In this document: piece by piece, positions 34,000 through 42,361 of the stretch
How the letters are laid out: every line of letters begins with the position of its first letter
Position numbering within the stretch: position 1 is the first letter of the stretch
NCBI GenBank assembly: GCA_963778225.1
Contig: CAVZTR010000002.1
Coordinates: forward strand, 248,001-312,000
Source: JAGVSR01 sp963778225
GTDB lineage: Bacteria > Pseudomonadota > Alphaproteobacteria > Rhizobiales > Hyphomicrobiaceae
Direction of reading: 5' to 3'
DNA length: 64,000 nucleotides
Translations under genes and position numbers: made by a program
The notes under the pieces: generated by a model
The model's database searches: none
What the model saw: only the letters and a program-made list of their open reading frames with translations
What the model was told of the DNA's origin: nothing

Positions 34000-35664
34000 A
34001 TGCGCACAGGTGGCCGGATACTCGTCGATCAGCTCGCCTTGCAGGGGGCGGGAGCCGCCTATCTCGTACCCGGCGAAAGCTTCCTTGCGGTGCTTGATGC
34101 ATTGTTCGACTCGACCGCCGTGCGGACGATTGTCTGTCGGCACGAGGGTGGCGCGGCGATGATGGCGGAGGCGGCGGGCCGGCTGACCGGACGGCCCGGT
34201 ATCGCTTTCGTGACGCGGGCGCCGGGTGCCACGAATGCGGCTTCGGGCGTCTATGTCGCCGCGCAAGGCCAGACGCCGATGATCCTGTTCGTCGGATTGC
34301 CCCCGCGCGCACGCGCACATCTCACCGCGTTCCAGGATTTCGATCTCGCCGGTCTCTACGGTGGCATGGCCAAGCACGTGGAGATCGCATCGGCGGCCGC
34401 GCGCCTGCCCGAAACGGTGTCGCGCGCCTACGCCATCGCGCTCAATGGGCGGCCGGGTCCGGTGGTCATAGGTCTTCCCGAGGACGTGCTGTCGGAGACC
34501 GCCGACGTCCCTGATGCGCCGTACATCGAGGCCGCCCGTTCGGAACCCTCACAGGCCGCGATGGACGAGATTGCGGCGCTCCTTGCAGCCGCCGAGCAGC
34601 CGTTCATCATTGTGGGCGGGCCGAACTGGTCTGCGGCCGCGCAGGAGGCCGTGCAAGCGTTTGCGTCGGCGTTTGATCTGCCTGTGGCGGCGGCGTTTCG
34701 CGCGCAGGATTATCTCGACAATCGTCACCCGTCGTATTGCGGGCACATTGGGATCAACATGGACGAGCGGCTGGCGACGGCCATCCGCGCGGCCGATCTC
34801 ATCCTGGTGATCGGCGCGCCGCTGGACGAGATCGGAACGGCCGGCTGGACGGTCATCGCGTCGCCCGTTCCGGCGCAGCGCATCATCCACGTGCATCCGG
34901 GAGGTACGGATCCGCGCGACGGTGTCCGCGTTGCGCAGCAGATCGTGTCGTCGTCAGAGGGGTTCGCCCTGGCGCTCGCATCGCTCAAGCCGCCCAATGT
35001 CAAGCGCTGGCGCACGTTCCGGCGCGATCTCAGAGCGGCGTTCGAGCGGTCCCAGCGCCCCTTGCCGACACCGGGCGCGGTGCAATTCGCCAAAGTCGTG
35101 CGCATGGTCTCGGAGCAGATGCCCGAATTGTCGATCATTGCGAGCGGGGCCGGCAACTACAGCCAGTTCGTGCATCGCTACACGAGCTACAAGACTTATC
35201 CCTCGAGCCTTGCTCCAGCCTCAGGCTCGATGGGCTACGGCCTACCTGCCGCGATCGCGGCCAAGATCCAATATCCGGAACGCACGGTGATTGCTTTCGC
35301 CGGCGACGGCTGCTTCATGATGACCGCGCAGGAACTCGCCACCGCCGTTCAGTATGATCTGCCAATTGTGCTCATCATCGCCGACAACAGCATGTACGGC
35401 ACCATCCGGATGCACCAGGAGAAGACCTATCCCGGACGCGTCAGCGGTACGAGCCTCGTCAATCCGGATTTCGCGCACATGGCGCGGAGTTTCGGAGCAT
35501 GGGGCGTGACGGTGACGGAGACAGGTGATTTCGAAGCGGCGTTCGCCAACGCGTTGGCATTCGAGGGGCCAGCCGTGATCGTCTTGAAACTCGATCCAAA
35601 CGCGATCACGCCCGGCACAACGCTCGAAGCATTTCGCAAGATCGGCAGCGCTCGAAAAGACTGA
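34000..35664 (+). CDS. Thiamine-pyrophosphate enzyme, acetolactate-synthase-like
   Basis: A 554-residue member of the acetolactate synthase/pyruvate decarboxylase superfamily with all three domains. The N-terminal Pyr domain has the TPP-activating Glu in CRHEGGAAMMAEAAGR near residue 50. The middle domain covers about 190-325. The C-terminal PP domain has AGDGCFMMTAQEL and the Mg/TPP ligand Asn in IIADNSMYGT near 455. It lacks an adjacent ilvH small subunit, so it is unlikely to be the biosynthetic enzyme; the substrate is unknown. It appears monocistronic. Confidence 0.85.
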   Translation: MRTGGRILVDQLALQGAGAAYLVPGESFLAVLDALFDSTAVRTIVCRHEGGAAMMAEAAGRLTGRPGIAFVTRAPGATNAASGVYVAAQGQTPMILFVGLPPRARAHLTAFQDFDLAGLYGGMAKHVEIASAAARLPETVSRAYAIALNGRPGPVVIGLPEDVLSETADVPDAPYIEAARSEPSQAAMDEIAALLAAAEQPFIIVGGPNWSAAAQEAVQAFASAFDLPVAAAFRAQDYLDNRHPSYCGHIGINMDERLATAIRAADLILVIGAPLDEIGTAGWTVIASPVPAQRIIHVHPGGTDPRDGVRVAQQIVSSSEGFALALASLKPPNVKRWRTFRRDLRAAFERSQRPLPTPGAVQFAKVVRMVSEQMPELSIIASGAGNYSQFVHRYTSYKTYPSSLAPASGSMGYGLPAAIAAKIQYPERTVIAFAGDGCFMMTAQELATAVQYDLPIVLIIADNSMYGTIRMHQEKTYPGRVSGTSLVNPDFAHMARSFGAWGVTVTETGDFEAAFANALAFEGPAVIVLKLDPNAITPGTTLEAFRKIGSARKD

Positions 35665-35841
35665 TGGTTACGCCTTCGTTTCGCAGTGTCCCGCGAGGCC
35701 TTAACGAGACGTAAAAATCCGGTCGAGTGAGTTAGGCATACGCGCGGCTGTTCCTCGACTGTCAGCGAAAATTGGCCTAAATACTTTCTCAACGCCGCCG
35801 AACACAGCGAAGCTGAACACGACCTTCAAGAGCACCCGCAC

Positions 35842-36018
35842 ATGGATCTACAGGCCCACACCGTCATAGGTTCCGCGTCCTCGCGTTGGGCGAAAATGCT
35901 GGCGCTCTTCTGCTTCGCCGTTGCCTGCGCTCTTCTGATCGGTTCACTCAGCACGGGGCATAAGGCCGGTACGGCGGCCGCTCCCATCGCTGTAGTCATT
36001 TCCCACCCGCTGGTTTGA
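35842..36018 (+). CDS. Small single-helix membrane protein
   Basis: A 58-codon frame, ATG at 35842 to TGA at 36018. One clear transmembrane segment lies at about residues 19-36 (MLALFCFAVACALLIGSL), flanked by a polar head with positive charges and a short Ala/Val-rich tail. It has no recognised family. It is followed within 50 bases by a strong hairpin, as expected for a short transcription unit. It could also be a chance frame in the gap after the TPP enzyme. Confidence 0.4.
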   Translation: MDLQAHTVIGSASSRWAKMLALFCFAVACALLIGSLSTGHKAGTAAAPIAVVISHPLV

Positions 36019-36063
36019 TTTCATAGTTTTCCCAATCCCCCCTCCACGACGTTCGGTCCCATG

Positions 36064-36094
36064 CGAAGCCTCCATCCGAAAGGATGGGGGCTTC
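36064..36094 (+). terminator. Hairpin with GAAA tetraloop
   Basis: GAAGCCTCCATCC pairs with GGATGGGGGCTTC (13 bp, one G-U) around a GAAA loop; AGCATTTTC follows. It lies between the small membrane-protein frame and the end of the leftward PhnN-like gene, and could terminate rightward transcription. Confidence 0.65.
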
Positions 36095-36113
36095 AGCATT
36101 TTCGAAGCTGGGT

Positions 36114-36713
36114 TTATGGACGGGCGCGACCAAACTGGCGCAGGGCGATGTCATCGAGCACGCGATGAAAGCGACGCACGGCCTCCGCAATATCCCCCGA
36201 GTGGCGAACAGTCGTTGCGTCCGGCGTGCGCCGTGCACCGGGCCGCACAGCATCCACGTCGGAGGCGAGCGGCACGACCTCGACGTTGGGCCATAGCGCG
36301 CGAAACCGGGAGATCGCATCCGGCGGTACCGCGACGACGACGATCCGCCCCGCTTGCAGCGATTCCAGCGCGCCCGCAGTCAGCCCGTGCTGGGCGTCGG
36401 CATTTTGCCAGCTGACGGCGAAGCCGCGGTTCTGTTCGATGTCGCGGAAGACGCGCCGAGGGATGCCGATGTGTTCGCTGTCGTGTTCGCAGGTCCTGGT
36501 CTGGAGACGGGCGGGAAATTGCAGGCGCGGATCACCGGCATATCGGCGGCGGGCCGAGGCGATGAGAAGATCTTCACCGCGGGCGGCCGCCCCGGAGAGC
36601 AGGACCAGCAGTCCGGCCGATTTCGGTTCTGCCGCAATCCCGGCGGCCAAGTTGGTCATCTCAGCGTTCCCCGCGCCTGCCTGATCCTCAGACACTAGCG
36701 GTGAGTCGGTCAC
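36114..36713 (-). CDS. PhnN-like (ribose bisphosphokinase/guanylate-kinase fold) protein lacking the P-loop lysine
   Basis: A 199-residue protein that lines up along its length with PhnN, the ribose 1,5-bisphosphate phosphokinase of phosphonate metabolism. TRTCEHDSEHIGIPRRVF matches the substrate-binding region, FAVSWQNADAQHGL matches the LSW-H-GL-YG segment, and LQAGRIVVVAVPPD follows. The nucleotide-binding P-loop, normally GPSGSGKD, reads SGAAARGED, with the lysine missing. The C-terminal RL-RGRE motif is also lost. No phn genes are nearby. It is probably a catalytically dead paralogue or pseudokinase. It lies 58 bases after the threonine dehydratase gene in the same direction. Confidence 0.65.
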   Translation of the reverse strand: MTDSPLVSEDQAGAGNAEMTNLAAGIAAEPKSAGLLVLLSGAAARGEDLLIASARRRYAGDPRLQFPARLQTRTCEHDSEHIGIPRRVFRDIEQNRGFAVSWQNADAQHGLTAGALESLQAGRIVVVAVPPDAISRFRALWPNVEVVPLASDVDAVRPGARRTPDATTVRHSGDIAEAVRRFHRVLDDIALRQFGRARP

Positions 36714-36771
36714 AGAGACGTGTCGGCGGCGGCACAGGTCCGCGATTCGTTTCGGCCTTGACGATCCGGCG

Positions 36772-38022
36772 TCAAGTTTCGTTGGCGGACCGTTTCAGAA
36801 CCACGCGATAGCCGGCTTTTTCCATTGCAGTCACCGTTGCCGTGAGATGACCGGCGTCGCGAGTCTCGATGACGAGATTCAGTTCAGTGCCCTTGGCGGG
36901 CAGGTCGGTGAAGACGCGCTGGTGATAGACTTCGACGATGTTGGCACCCGCGCTGCCGATAACGCCCGCGACCCTGGCGAGCTGGCCCGGTCGATCGGGA
37001 ATGTCGATGGCAAGGCGCGCGAGGCGCCCGTCACGGGCCAATTCGCGGGTCAAGACGCTGGCCAGGAGGCGGCTGTCGATGTTGCCACCGCAGAGCACGA
37101 GGCCGACCTTGCGCTCCCGGAACCGGTGCGGATCGGCAATGATCGCCGCGAGCCCCGCCGCGCCGGCTCCCTCGACCACTGTTTTTTCAATGCCAATGAG
37201 CAGCGAAACGGCGCGTTCGATCTCCGCTTCGCTGACCAGCATGATGTCGTCGACGACGCGGGCGATGATTGATCGAGTGAGCGCGCCGGGCTCCTTCACC
37301 GCGATACCTTCCGCGAGCGTGTCACCGCCGATGGGCAGGCTTGCGTGCTTCACCAGGTTGTACATCGATGGGTAGAGACCGGCCTCAATGCCGATAATCC
37401 GAATTTTCGGATTGATCGTCTTGGCGGCCGTTCCCATGCCTGAAATCAAGCCGCCTCCGCCGATCGGCAGCACGAGATCGTCGAGATCCGGCACGGCGCC
37501 CAGCATTTCGAGCGCGATGGTCCCCTGCCCTGCGATCACCTTGGGATCATCGAACGGATGGATGAAGGTATAGCCCTTGTCGCGGGCGAGATTGCGGGTG
37601 ATGCGGGCGCTGTCTTCGAACGTCGTGCCTTCGAGGATGACAGTGGCGCCAAGTGCGCGCGTGTTCTCGACCTTCACCGATGGCGTGCCCTCCGGCATCA
37701 CGATCGTGGCCGGAATGCCGAGCCGCGACGCGTGATAGGCGACGCCCTGCGCGTGGTTGCCGGCCGACATGGCAATCACACCGGCGGTGCGTTCGGCTGC
37801 CGAGAGGCTCGTCAGTTTATTGAGAGCACCGCGTTCCTTGTAGGCGCCGGTGAATTGCAGGTTCTCGAATTTCAGCCAGATCTGGCACCCGAGCATGGCC
37901 GAGAGGGTCCGGCTATGGGCGAAAGGCGTCTCGACGATCGATCCCTTCAACGTGAGCGCGGCGGCCTCGATCGCCGCGAGGTCGATCTCGGCAGCCCGCT
38001 GATCCATGTTCGCCGTCATCAC
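36772..38022 (-). CDS. Threonine ammonia-lyase (dehydratase) with ACT domain
   Basis: A 416-residue PLP fold type II enzyme converting L-threonine (and serine) to 2-oxobutyrate and ammonia. The PLP lysine is in FTGAYKERGA near residue 60. SAGNHAQG near 85 and the phosphate-binding loop GGGGLISG near 190 are intact. A single C-terminal ACT domain (about 335-410, DIPDRPGQLARVAGVIG) suggests allosteric control and matches the shorter TdcB/IlvA-like type. It is divergent from the 3-hydroxyisobutyrate dehydrogenase-family gene across 166 bases. Confidence 0.92.
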   Translation of the reverse strand: MMTANMDQRAAEIDLAAIEAAALTLKGSIVETPFAHSRTLSAMLGCQIWLKFENLQFTGAYKERGALNKLTSLSAAERTAGVIAMSAGNHAQGVAYHASRLGIPATIVMPEGTPSVKVENTRALGATVILEGTTFEDSARITRNLARDKGYTFIHPFDDPKVIAGQGTIALEMLGAVPDLDDLVLPIGGGGLISGMGTAAKTINPKIRIIGIEAGLYPSMYNLVKHASLPIGGDTLAEGIAVKEPGALTRSIIARVVDDIMLVSEAEIERAVSLLIGIEKTVVEGAGAAGLAAIIADPHRFRERKVGLVLCGGNIDSRLLASVLTRELARDGRLARLAIDIPDRPGQLARVAGVIGSAGANIVEVYHQRVFTDLPAKGTELNLVIETRDAGHLTATVTAMEKAGYRVVLKRSANET

Positions 38023-38188
38023 GCGCTCCCCATGGCCCAGATGCGGCCGTCACCGGACCATGCGATCCGGGCACTGATTCTGAAAGGTGCCGCCGCGCCC
38101 CTGGGCGAGACGCCGCGGTTCGCATCCGTTATATCGCGGCCAGACAAACATCCGAGACGGACATCAGAGCTAGAGACAGGGTTCACCT

Positions 38189-39070
38189 ATGGCGAAGGTC
38201 GCTTTTATCGGGCTGGGCGTGATGGGATTTCCCATGGCCGGGCATTTGGCGGTTCGAGGGGGCCACGACGTCACGGTCTACAACCGTACGGCCGCCAAGG
38301 CGGCAGCGTGGGTGGAAAAGTTCCCGGGCGGCCGGTCGGCGGCCACGCCGGCAGAGGCGGCCGCAGGCGCCGAGTTCGTGTTTTCCTGTGTCGGCAACGA
38401 CGACGACCTCAGGGCTGTGTCTATCGGCGCTGACGGTGCGTTCCATACAATGGTGCCGGACGCGGTCTTCATCGACCACACGACAGCATCGGCCGAGGTG
38501 GCCCGCGAACTCGATGCCAGAGCACGAGACCAAGCCCTGCATTTCATCGATGCGCCGGTTTCGGGTGGCCAGGCGGGCGCGGAGAACGGACAACTCGCCG
38601 TCATGTGCGGTGGTGAGGCCGATGCATTCGAACGCGCGCGACCGCTCATCGAAACTTACGCCAAGCTCGCCAAGCTGATCGGTCCGGCAGGGTCAGGCCA
38701 GCTGACGAAAATGGTCAACCAAATCGCCATCGCCGAACTCGTGCAGGGTCTCTCGGAGGCGATCGCATTTGCAGAGCGCGCGGGGCTCGACGTGGAGAGC
38801 GTCATTGGCGTGATCTCCAAGGGCGCGGCGCAATCGTGGCAGATGGAGAACCGGTGGAAGACCATGCACGCGCGCCAGTTCGATTTCGGATTTGCGGTTG
38901 ATTGGATGCGCAAGGATTTGGCGATATGTCTCAGTGAAGCACAACGTTGCGGTGCAGCACTGCCGGTGACCACGCTTGTCGATGGCTACTATGCTGAAAT
39001 TCAATCCCGCAGCGGCGGTCGTTACGACACATCAAGTCTTATTTTACGTCTCGATGATCAGAAGACGTAG
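38189..39070 (+). CDS. 3-hydroxyisobutyrate dehydrogenase-family oxidoreductase
   Basis: A 293-residue NAD(P)-dependent beta-hydroxyacid dehydrogenase. The dinucleotide motif GLGVMGFPMA is near residue 8, the substrate signature DAPVSGGQAGAENG near 130, and the catalytic Lys in GSGQLTKMVNQ near 172. Family members oxidise 3-hydroxyisobutyrate, tartronate semialdehyde or succinic semialdehyde analogues; the exact substrate is not evident. It stands alone, divergent from the threonine dehydratase gene. Confidence 0.88.
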   Translation: MAKVAFIGLGVMGFPMAGHLAVRGGHDVTVYNRTAAKAAAWVEKFPGGRSAATPAEAAAGAEFVFSCVGNDDDLRAVSIGADGAFHTMVPDAVFIDHTTASAEVARELDARARDQALHFIDAPVSGGQAGAENGQLAVMCGGEADAFERARPLIETYAKLAKLIGPAGSGQLTKMVNQIAIAELVQGLSEAIAFAERAGLDVESVIGVISKGAAQSWQMENRWKTMHARQFDFGFAVDWMRKDLAICLSEAQRCGAALPVTTLVDGYYAEIQSRSGGRYDTSSLILRLDDQKT

Positions 39071-39238
39071 GTGCGGCGCACCAATGCAGCGCACGCGTTT
39101 TGTGCAATGTTTAGCAATAAAACTTTGATGTCACACTCTCGACATTCGCCGAAAGTAGGGTCTTACTAGGGACACGGGGGAGGTCAGCAGAAACGGCTTC
39201 GCGTTGGGGAGACATGCGGAGCGCAACAGGAGGACACC

Positions 39239-39439
39239 ATGGCATTGCCGACGGTATCGATCGACAACCGGGAAATCATCCTGCTCAGTGGTTTCGAAAC
39301 GGTGACGTCCGAGACAGCGCCTAAAAAGCCATTCGTTGTCATTCTCGATGAGCGTCAGCTGGAACGCTCAGTCAAGAACGACAACAACGACGCCGTAGCC
39401 TACGGCTATGTGGCTGGACGCTGGATCGCAGTCGCCTAA
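39239..39439 (+). CDS. Small soluble hypothetical protein in its own transcription unit
   Basis: Not recognised. A 66-residue soluble protein with mixed beta-like segments (VSIDNREIILLSGF, PFVVILDERQ) and an aromatic C-terminus (AYGYVAGRWIAVA). The ribosome-binding site is near-ideal (AGGAGG five bases before ATG), and a very strong terminator follows 20 bases after the stop. A leader of up to about 170 bases separates it from the previous gene. These signals suggest a well-expressed, independent small gene. Confidence 0.7.
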   Translation: MALPTVSIDNREIILLSGFETVTSETAPKKPFVVILDERQLERSVKNDNNDAVAYGYVAGRWIAVA

Positions 39440-39458
39440 ACCTCTCGCCTCATCAATC

Positions 39459-39493
39459 AAAGGGCGCGCCGGTGAAGTCCGGTGCGCCCTTTT
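39459..39493 (+). terminator. Strong rho-independent terminator
   Basis: A 14-bp stem, AAAGGGCGCGCCGG with CCGGTGCGCCCTTT (one G-U), encloses a six-base loop. TCATTTC follows the closing T-run. It lies 20 bases after the small-protein stop and before the convergent Lrp gene, and may act in both directions because the stem begins with an A-run. Confidence 0.88.
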
Positions 39494-39516
39494 CATTTCG
39501 GGAGCTCTTAGCAGGC

Positions 39517-40005
39517 TCAGGAGGTTTCGCCGCTGCGCGTGGCGCGTGCGAACTGAAGCGGCAGCGCGGTCGTGTACTTCATCTGCTCCATCGCGAACGC
39601 CGATGAGACTTTTGCGATCTCGATGCGGGAGATCATCTTCTTGTAGAACTCGTCATAAGCGCGGATGTCGGGCACCACGACGCGGAGGAGGTAATCGACC
39701 TCCCCGGACATGCGGTAGAATTCGATCACCTCCGGGAAATCGTCCACGGCCTTGTGGAACTTGTCGAGCCAGGCGGTCGAATGCTTGTCAGTCTTGATCG
39801 ACACAAAAACGGTGACGCCGGCGTTGACCCTTTCGGGCTCCAGAACGGCCACACGTTTGCGGATGACCCCCGTCTCCTCGAGCTTTTGGATGCGGCGCCA
39901 GCAGGGGGTGGTGGACAGCCCGACCTCCTTGCCGATGTCGGCGACGGGGCGGGTGCAGTCTTCCTGCAGGATAGACAGGATCTTCACGTCCATCTCGTCC
40001 AGCAT
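39517..40005 (-). CDS. Lrp/AsnC-family transcriptional regulator
   Basis: A 162-residue regulator. The N-terminal HTH (MLDEMDVKILSILQEDCTRP, then VGLSTTPCWRRIQKLEETGV) is followed by an Lrp/AsnC effector (RAM) domain with GEVDYLLRVVVPDIRAYDEF. It is likely an octameric amino-acid-responsive regulator. It is transcribed alone, divergent from nothing close, with a 105-base gap to the UDG gene behind it. Confidence 0.9.
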   Translation of the reverse strand: MLDEMDVKILSILQEDCTRPVADIGKEVGLSTTPCWRRIQKLEETGVIRKRVAVLEPERVNAGVTVFVSIKTDKHSTAWLDKFHKAVDDFPEVIEFYRMSGEVDYLLRVVVPDIRAYDEFYKKMISRIEIAKVSSAFAMEQMKYTTALPLQFARATRSGETS

Positions 40006-40110
40006 TGGTCCTCCGAAGCGGGAAAATCTATTCCGGATAGTATGGCTGAAGCGGAGGCTTGTGAAAAGTTATCCGCGTTCGATGTCGATAATTGAAAACG
40101 GTGTGCCGCG

Positions 40111-40725
40111 TCAGATGCGTTCGGCAACCTTGCTGCGAAGCATGGGCAGGATCTCGAACCCAAACCAGGGATTGGCCTTCAGCCAGCCGGTGTTGCGCCA
40201 AGATGGATGCGGCAGAGGAATGCCCAGCGCACCGCCGGCGCCCGGAAGAATGCGGGGTCCGGCCCTCACCGTCTCGGTGAGCGACGTCGCCGGGTGAGGG
40301 CCCAGATACCAGCGCTGGGCGTAGGTGCCGACGAGGAGCACGAGGTCGACGGCCGCAAGCTCCTGCATCAGGCGCGGTCGCCAGAGCGGTGCGCACTCTT
40401 TACGCGGCGGCAGGTCGCCGCCCTTCGCGTCCTGACCGGGGAAGCAGAACCCCATGGGTGCAATGGCGATGCGTGTCTCGTCGTAGAAGACTTCAGGTGG
40501 CACGTTCATCCAGGCGCGCAGGCGGTCGCCCGAGCGGTCGTCGAAGGGTTTGCCGGATGCATGCACTTTCGTTCCGGGCGCCTGACCGACGATCAGGATG
40601 CGTGCGGTCTCGGAAGCCCGCACGACCGGACGCGGCTCATGGGCAAGAGGTGCACCGCGAGGCTGCGTCCGGCAGACTTGGCAAGCGCGGATCTCGGCGA
40701 GTAACCGGTCGAGAGCCTGCGGCAT
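40111..40725 (-). CDS. Uracil-DNA glycosylase-family protein
   Basis: A 204-residue UDG-superfamily protein. The N-terminal ACQVC is reminiscent of family-4 iron-sulfur cysteines, although the remaining ligands are not evident. The first catalytic motif region is GQAPGTKVHASGKPFDD near residue 47, and a C-terminal motif HPSWRN near 175 matches the HPS loop. It probably removes uracil or another damaged base, or is a diverged relative. The start sits close after the MBL gene, about 45 bases, in the same direction. Confidence 0.8.
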   Translation of the reverse strand: MPQALDRLLAEIRACQVCRTQPRGAPLAHEPRPVVRASETARILIVGQAPGTKVHASGKPFDDRSGDRLRAWMNVPPEVFYDETRIAIAPMGFCFPGQDAKGGDLPPRKECAPLWRPRLMQELAAVDLVLLVGTYAQRWYLGPHPATSLTETVRAGPRILPGAGGALGIPLPHPSWRNTGWLKANPWFGFEILPMLRSKVAERI

Positions 40726-40770
40726 GGCTCGTTATCGCCTCTTCTTGAGGGCCTCGTTTGCCGTCCTGGT

Positions 40771-41514
40771 TCAGAGCGAAAGCTTCATCCCGTCTGCGGC
40801 CAACTTCACGCCAGGATAGGATACCTGATGCTGGTTGATCAGCATCTCCAGGCCCATATGCGTCAACAGTACGCTGCGCGCGTTGATGCGCGGAAGTTCT
40901 GCGGCGAGCGTGCGCCAGTTCAGATGGTATCGCGCGGGCTTCTCGAATCCGTAGCATTCGGTGATGAAGAGATCGGCGTCGCGTGCGGCGTCGGCAAGGC
41001 TCTCTACCCACTCGGTGTCGCCGGAGAAGGCGATCACCTTGCCTTCGACTTCGAAGCGCAAAGCATACGGTGGCGCGCCGGAGGGATGGCTCACTTCGAA
41101 GGGTTTCACCGCGACGGGGCCTTCCTCGAGCCATACCCGCTCCTGATAGGTGCGGAAGATGAGTTCGAAGCCGCGCGGTGTTTTGGATGATCCTGGAAAG
41201 AGGGCTTCCGCGGCCGCAGTAAACCGCTCCTCGATACCGGCGGGGCCGGTCACCACGAGCGGGGATCGGCGTTTGGCGACGTGGATGGCGTGGATTAGCC
41301 ACCAGACGAGCCCGGAAAAATGATCGCCATGCAGGTGGGTGATGAAAATCGTCGAGATGCTGTTGGGGTCGATTTTTTCGCGCTCGAGGCCGATCAGCGT
41401 CGTCGCGCCGCAATCGATCAGGAAGGCGCCACCGGTGTGGGCGACGTGGTAGCAAGACTGCAAACGTCCTCCGCTTCCGAAGGCGTCGCTGCTGCCGATG
41501 ACGGTAAGTTGCAT
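40771..41514 (-). CDS. Metallo-beta-lactamase-fold hydrolase, RNase Z-like
   Basis: A 247-residue MBL-fold protein. The metal-binding signature THLHGDHFSGL is near residue 60. Further ligands are likely in FSGDTEW near 167 and LTHMG near 220. The overall arrangement resembles RNase Z/AtsA-type hydrolases (VIGSSDAFGSGGRLQS at the N-terminus). The substrate is unknown: tRNA 3' processing is possible but AtsA-like metabolite hydrolysis is as likely. It lies upstream of the UDG gene in the same direction. Confidence 0.85.
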   Translation of the reverse strand: MQLTVIGSSDAFGSGGRLQSCYHVAHTGGAFLIDCGATTLIGLEREKIDPNSISTIFITHLHGDHFSGLVWWLIHAIHVAKRRSPLVVTGPAGIEERFTAAAEALFPGSSKTPRGFELIFRTYQERVWLEEGPVAVKPFEVSHPSGAPPYALRFEVEGKVIAFSGDTEWVESLADAARDADLFITECYGFEKPARYHLNWRTLAAELPRINARSVLLTHMGLEMLINQHQVSYPGVKLAADGMKLSL

Positions 41515-41630
41515 GTCAGCCCTCTAAGCCGCGAACCGCGCAGATTAGCCTCGGCACCGGGCCGGTTCTGTTCCGGACGTAACAGCGCGATTTGATCACG
41601 GCAACGCCTGTGGCCGGATTGCCGCGCCGT

Positions 41631-42242
41631 TCAGGAGCGAGTGTTGTTGCGGCGGCGCCAATCCTGAGGGCGTTCGAATTCGGAGGCCCACAGGCCGCGA
41701 CGGGCGGATCGGGCCTGCGCTTCCTCGCTTTTGTAGGCGCCGAAAGCGACCGCGAGGCCCTCGGCCACCATGCGGGCGTTGAGGTTGTCGCCCGATGCGT
41801 TGAAGCAGGTCGCAAGTCCGCGGCCGTGCTGATCCGTCGAATGAATGTCGCAGCGGATCGGCCGATTGCCGATGAGCCGTTCCAGCGTGCGGCGGGCGTC
41901 GTCTCCACACCGCCAGTCGCGGCCGTCCCGGGTGCACGTCTGGCGGCCCTCGGGCGCGTCGATGCCTTGCATGCGCACCTCCGTCTGGCCGATGAAGAAG
42001 CTGTCGCCATCGACGAGGCGGGGCCGGCCCTCGACGGTACCTTGGACGACCTGCGGTGTGCAGCGTGCCGCGATGGCGGCGATGAGGCCGAGCAGCAGCA
42101 GACCAAGGGTTCGCACCGTGTTGCGATTGGCTCGAAGCGGGGCCCGCGATCGGGGCCGGCCTTGTCCGCGCCCGCCTCCCTTCGGCCACTGCGGTCCGAA
42201 GCCCATGAGATATCTCCCCGATTCACCCATCAATAAACGCAA
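41631..42242 (-). CDS. Membrane-anchored thermonuclease-like (SNase) protein
   Basis: A 203-residue protein with a basic, Gly-rich cytoplasmic start and one hydrophobic anchor/signal at about 46-60 (LGLLLLGLIAAIAARC). A staphylococcal-nuclease-like domain follows. Catalytic elements are recognisable: VDGDSFF (Asp), VRMQGIDAPEGRQTC (Arg and Glu) and QHGRGLATCF (Arg). Cysteines around CTRDGRDWRCG suggest a periplasmic location with disulfides. Translation might begin at an internal ATG (42206 or 42230). Probably a secreted or anchored nuclease. Confidence 0.8.
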   Translation of the reverse strand: MRLLMGESGRYLMGFGPQWPKGGGRGQGRPRSRAPLRANRNTVRTLGLLLLGLIAAIAARCTPQVVQGTVEGRPRLVDGDSFFIGQTEVRMQGIDAPEGRQTCTRDGRDWRCGDDARRTLERLIGNRPIRCDIHSTDQHGRGLATCFNASGDNLNARMVAEGLAVAFGAYKSEEAQARSARRGLWASEFERPQDWRRRNNTRS

Positions 42243-42361
42243 CGTTAGCGAATGACTGCGAAGTTAACGATGGTTTGGCACCCAAGAGATGGCCGCCGGT
42301 TCGTCTTGCGCCTCCGCAAGGACCCGCTCCGGCCCTCCGTCACGTGCCAGTGGCGGCGGGA

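Noticed and set aside
34000..35664. Biosynthetic acetolactate synthase IlvB
   Set aside because: No ilvH or ilvC adjacent and only general TPP-enzyme signatures; a specific role in branched-chain synthesis is not supported.
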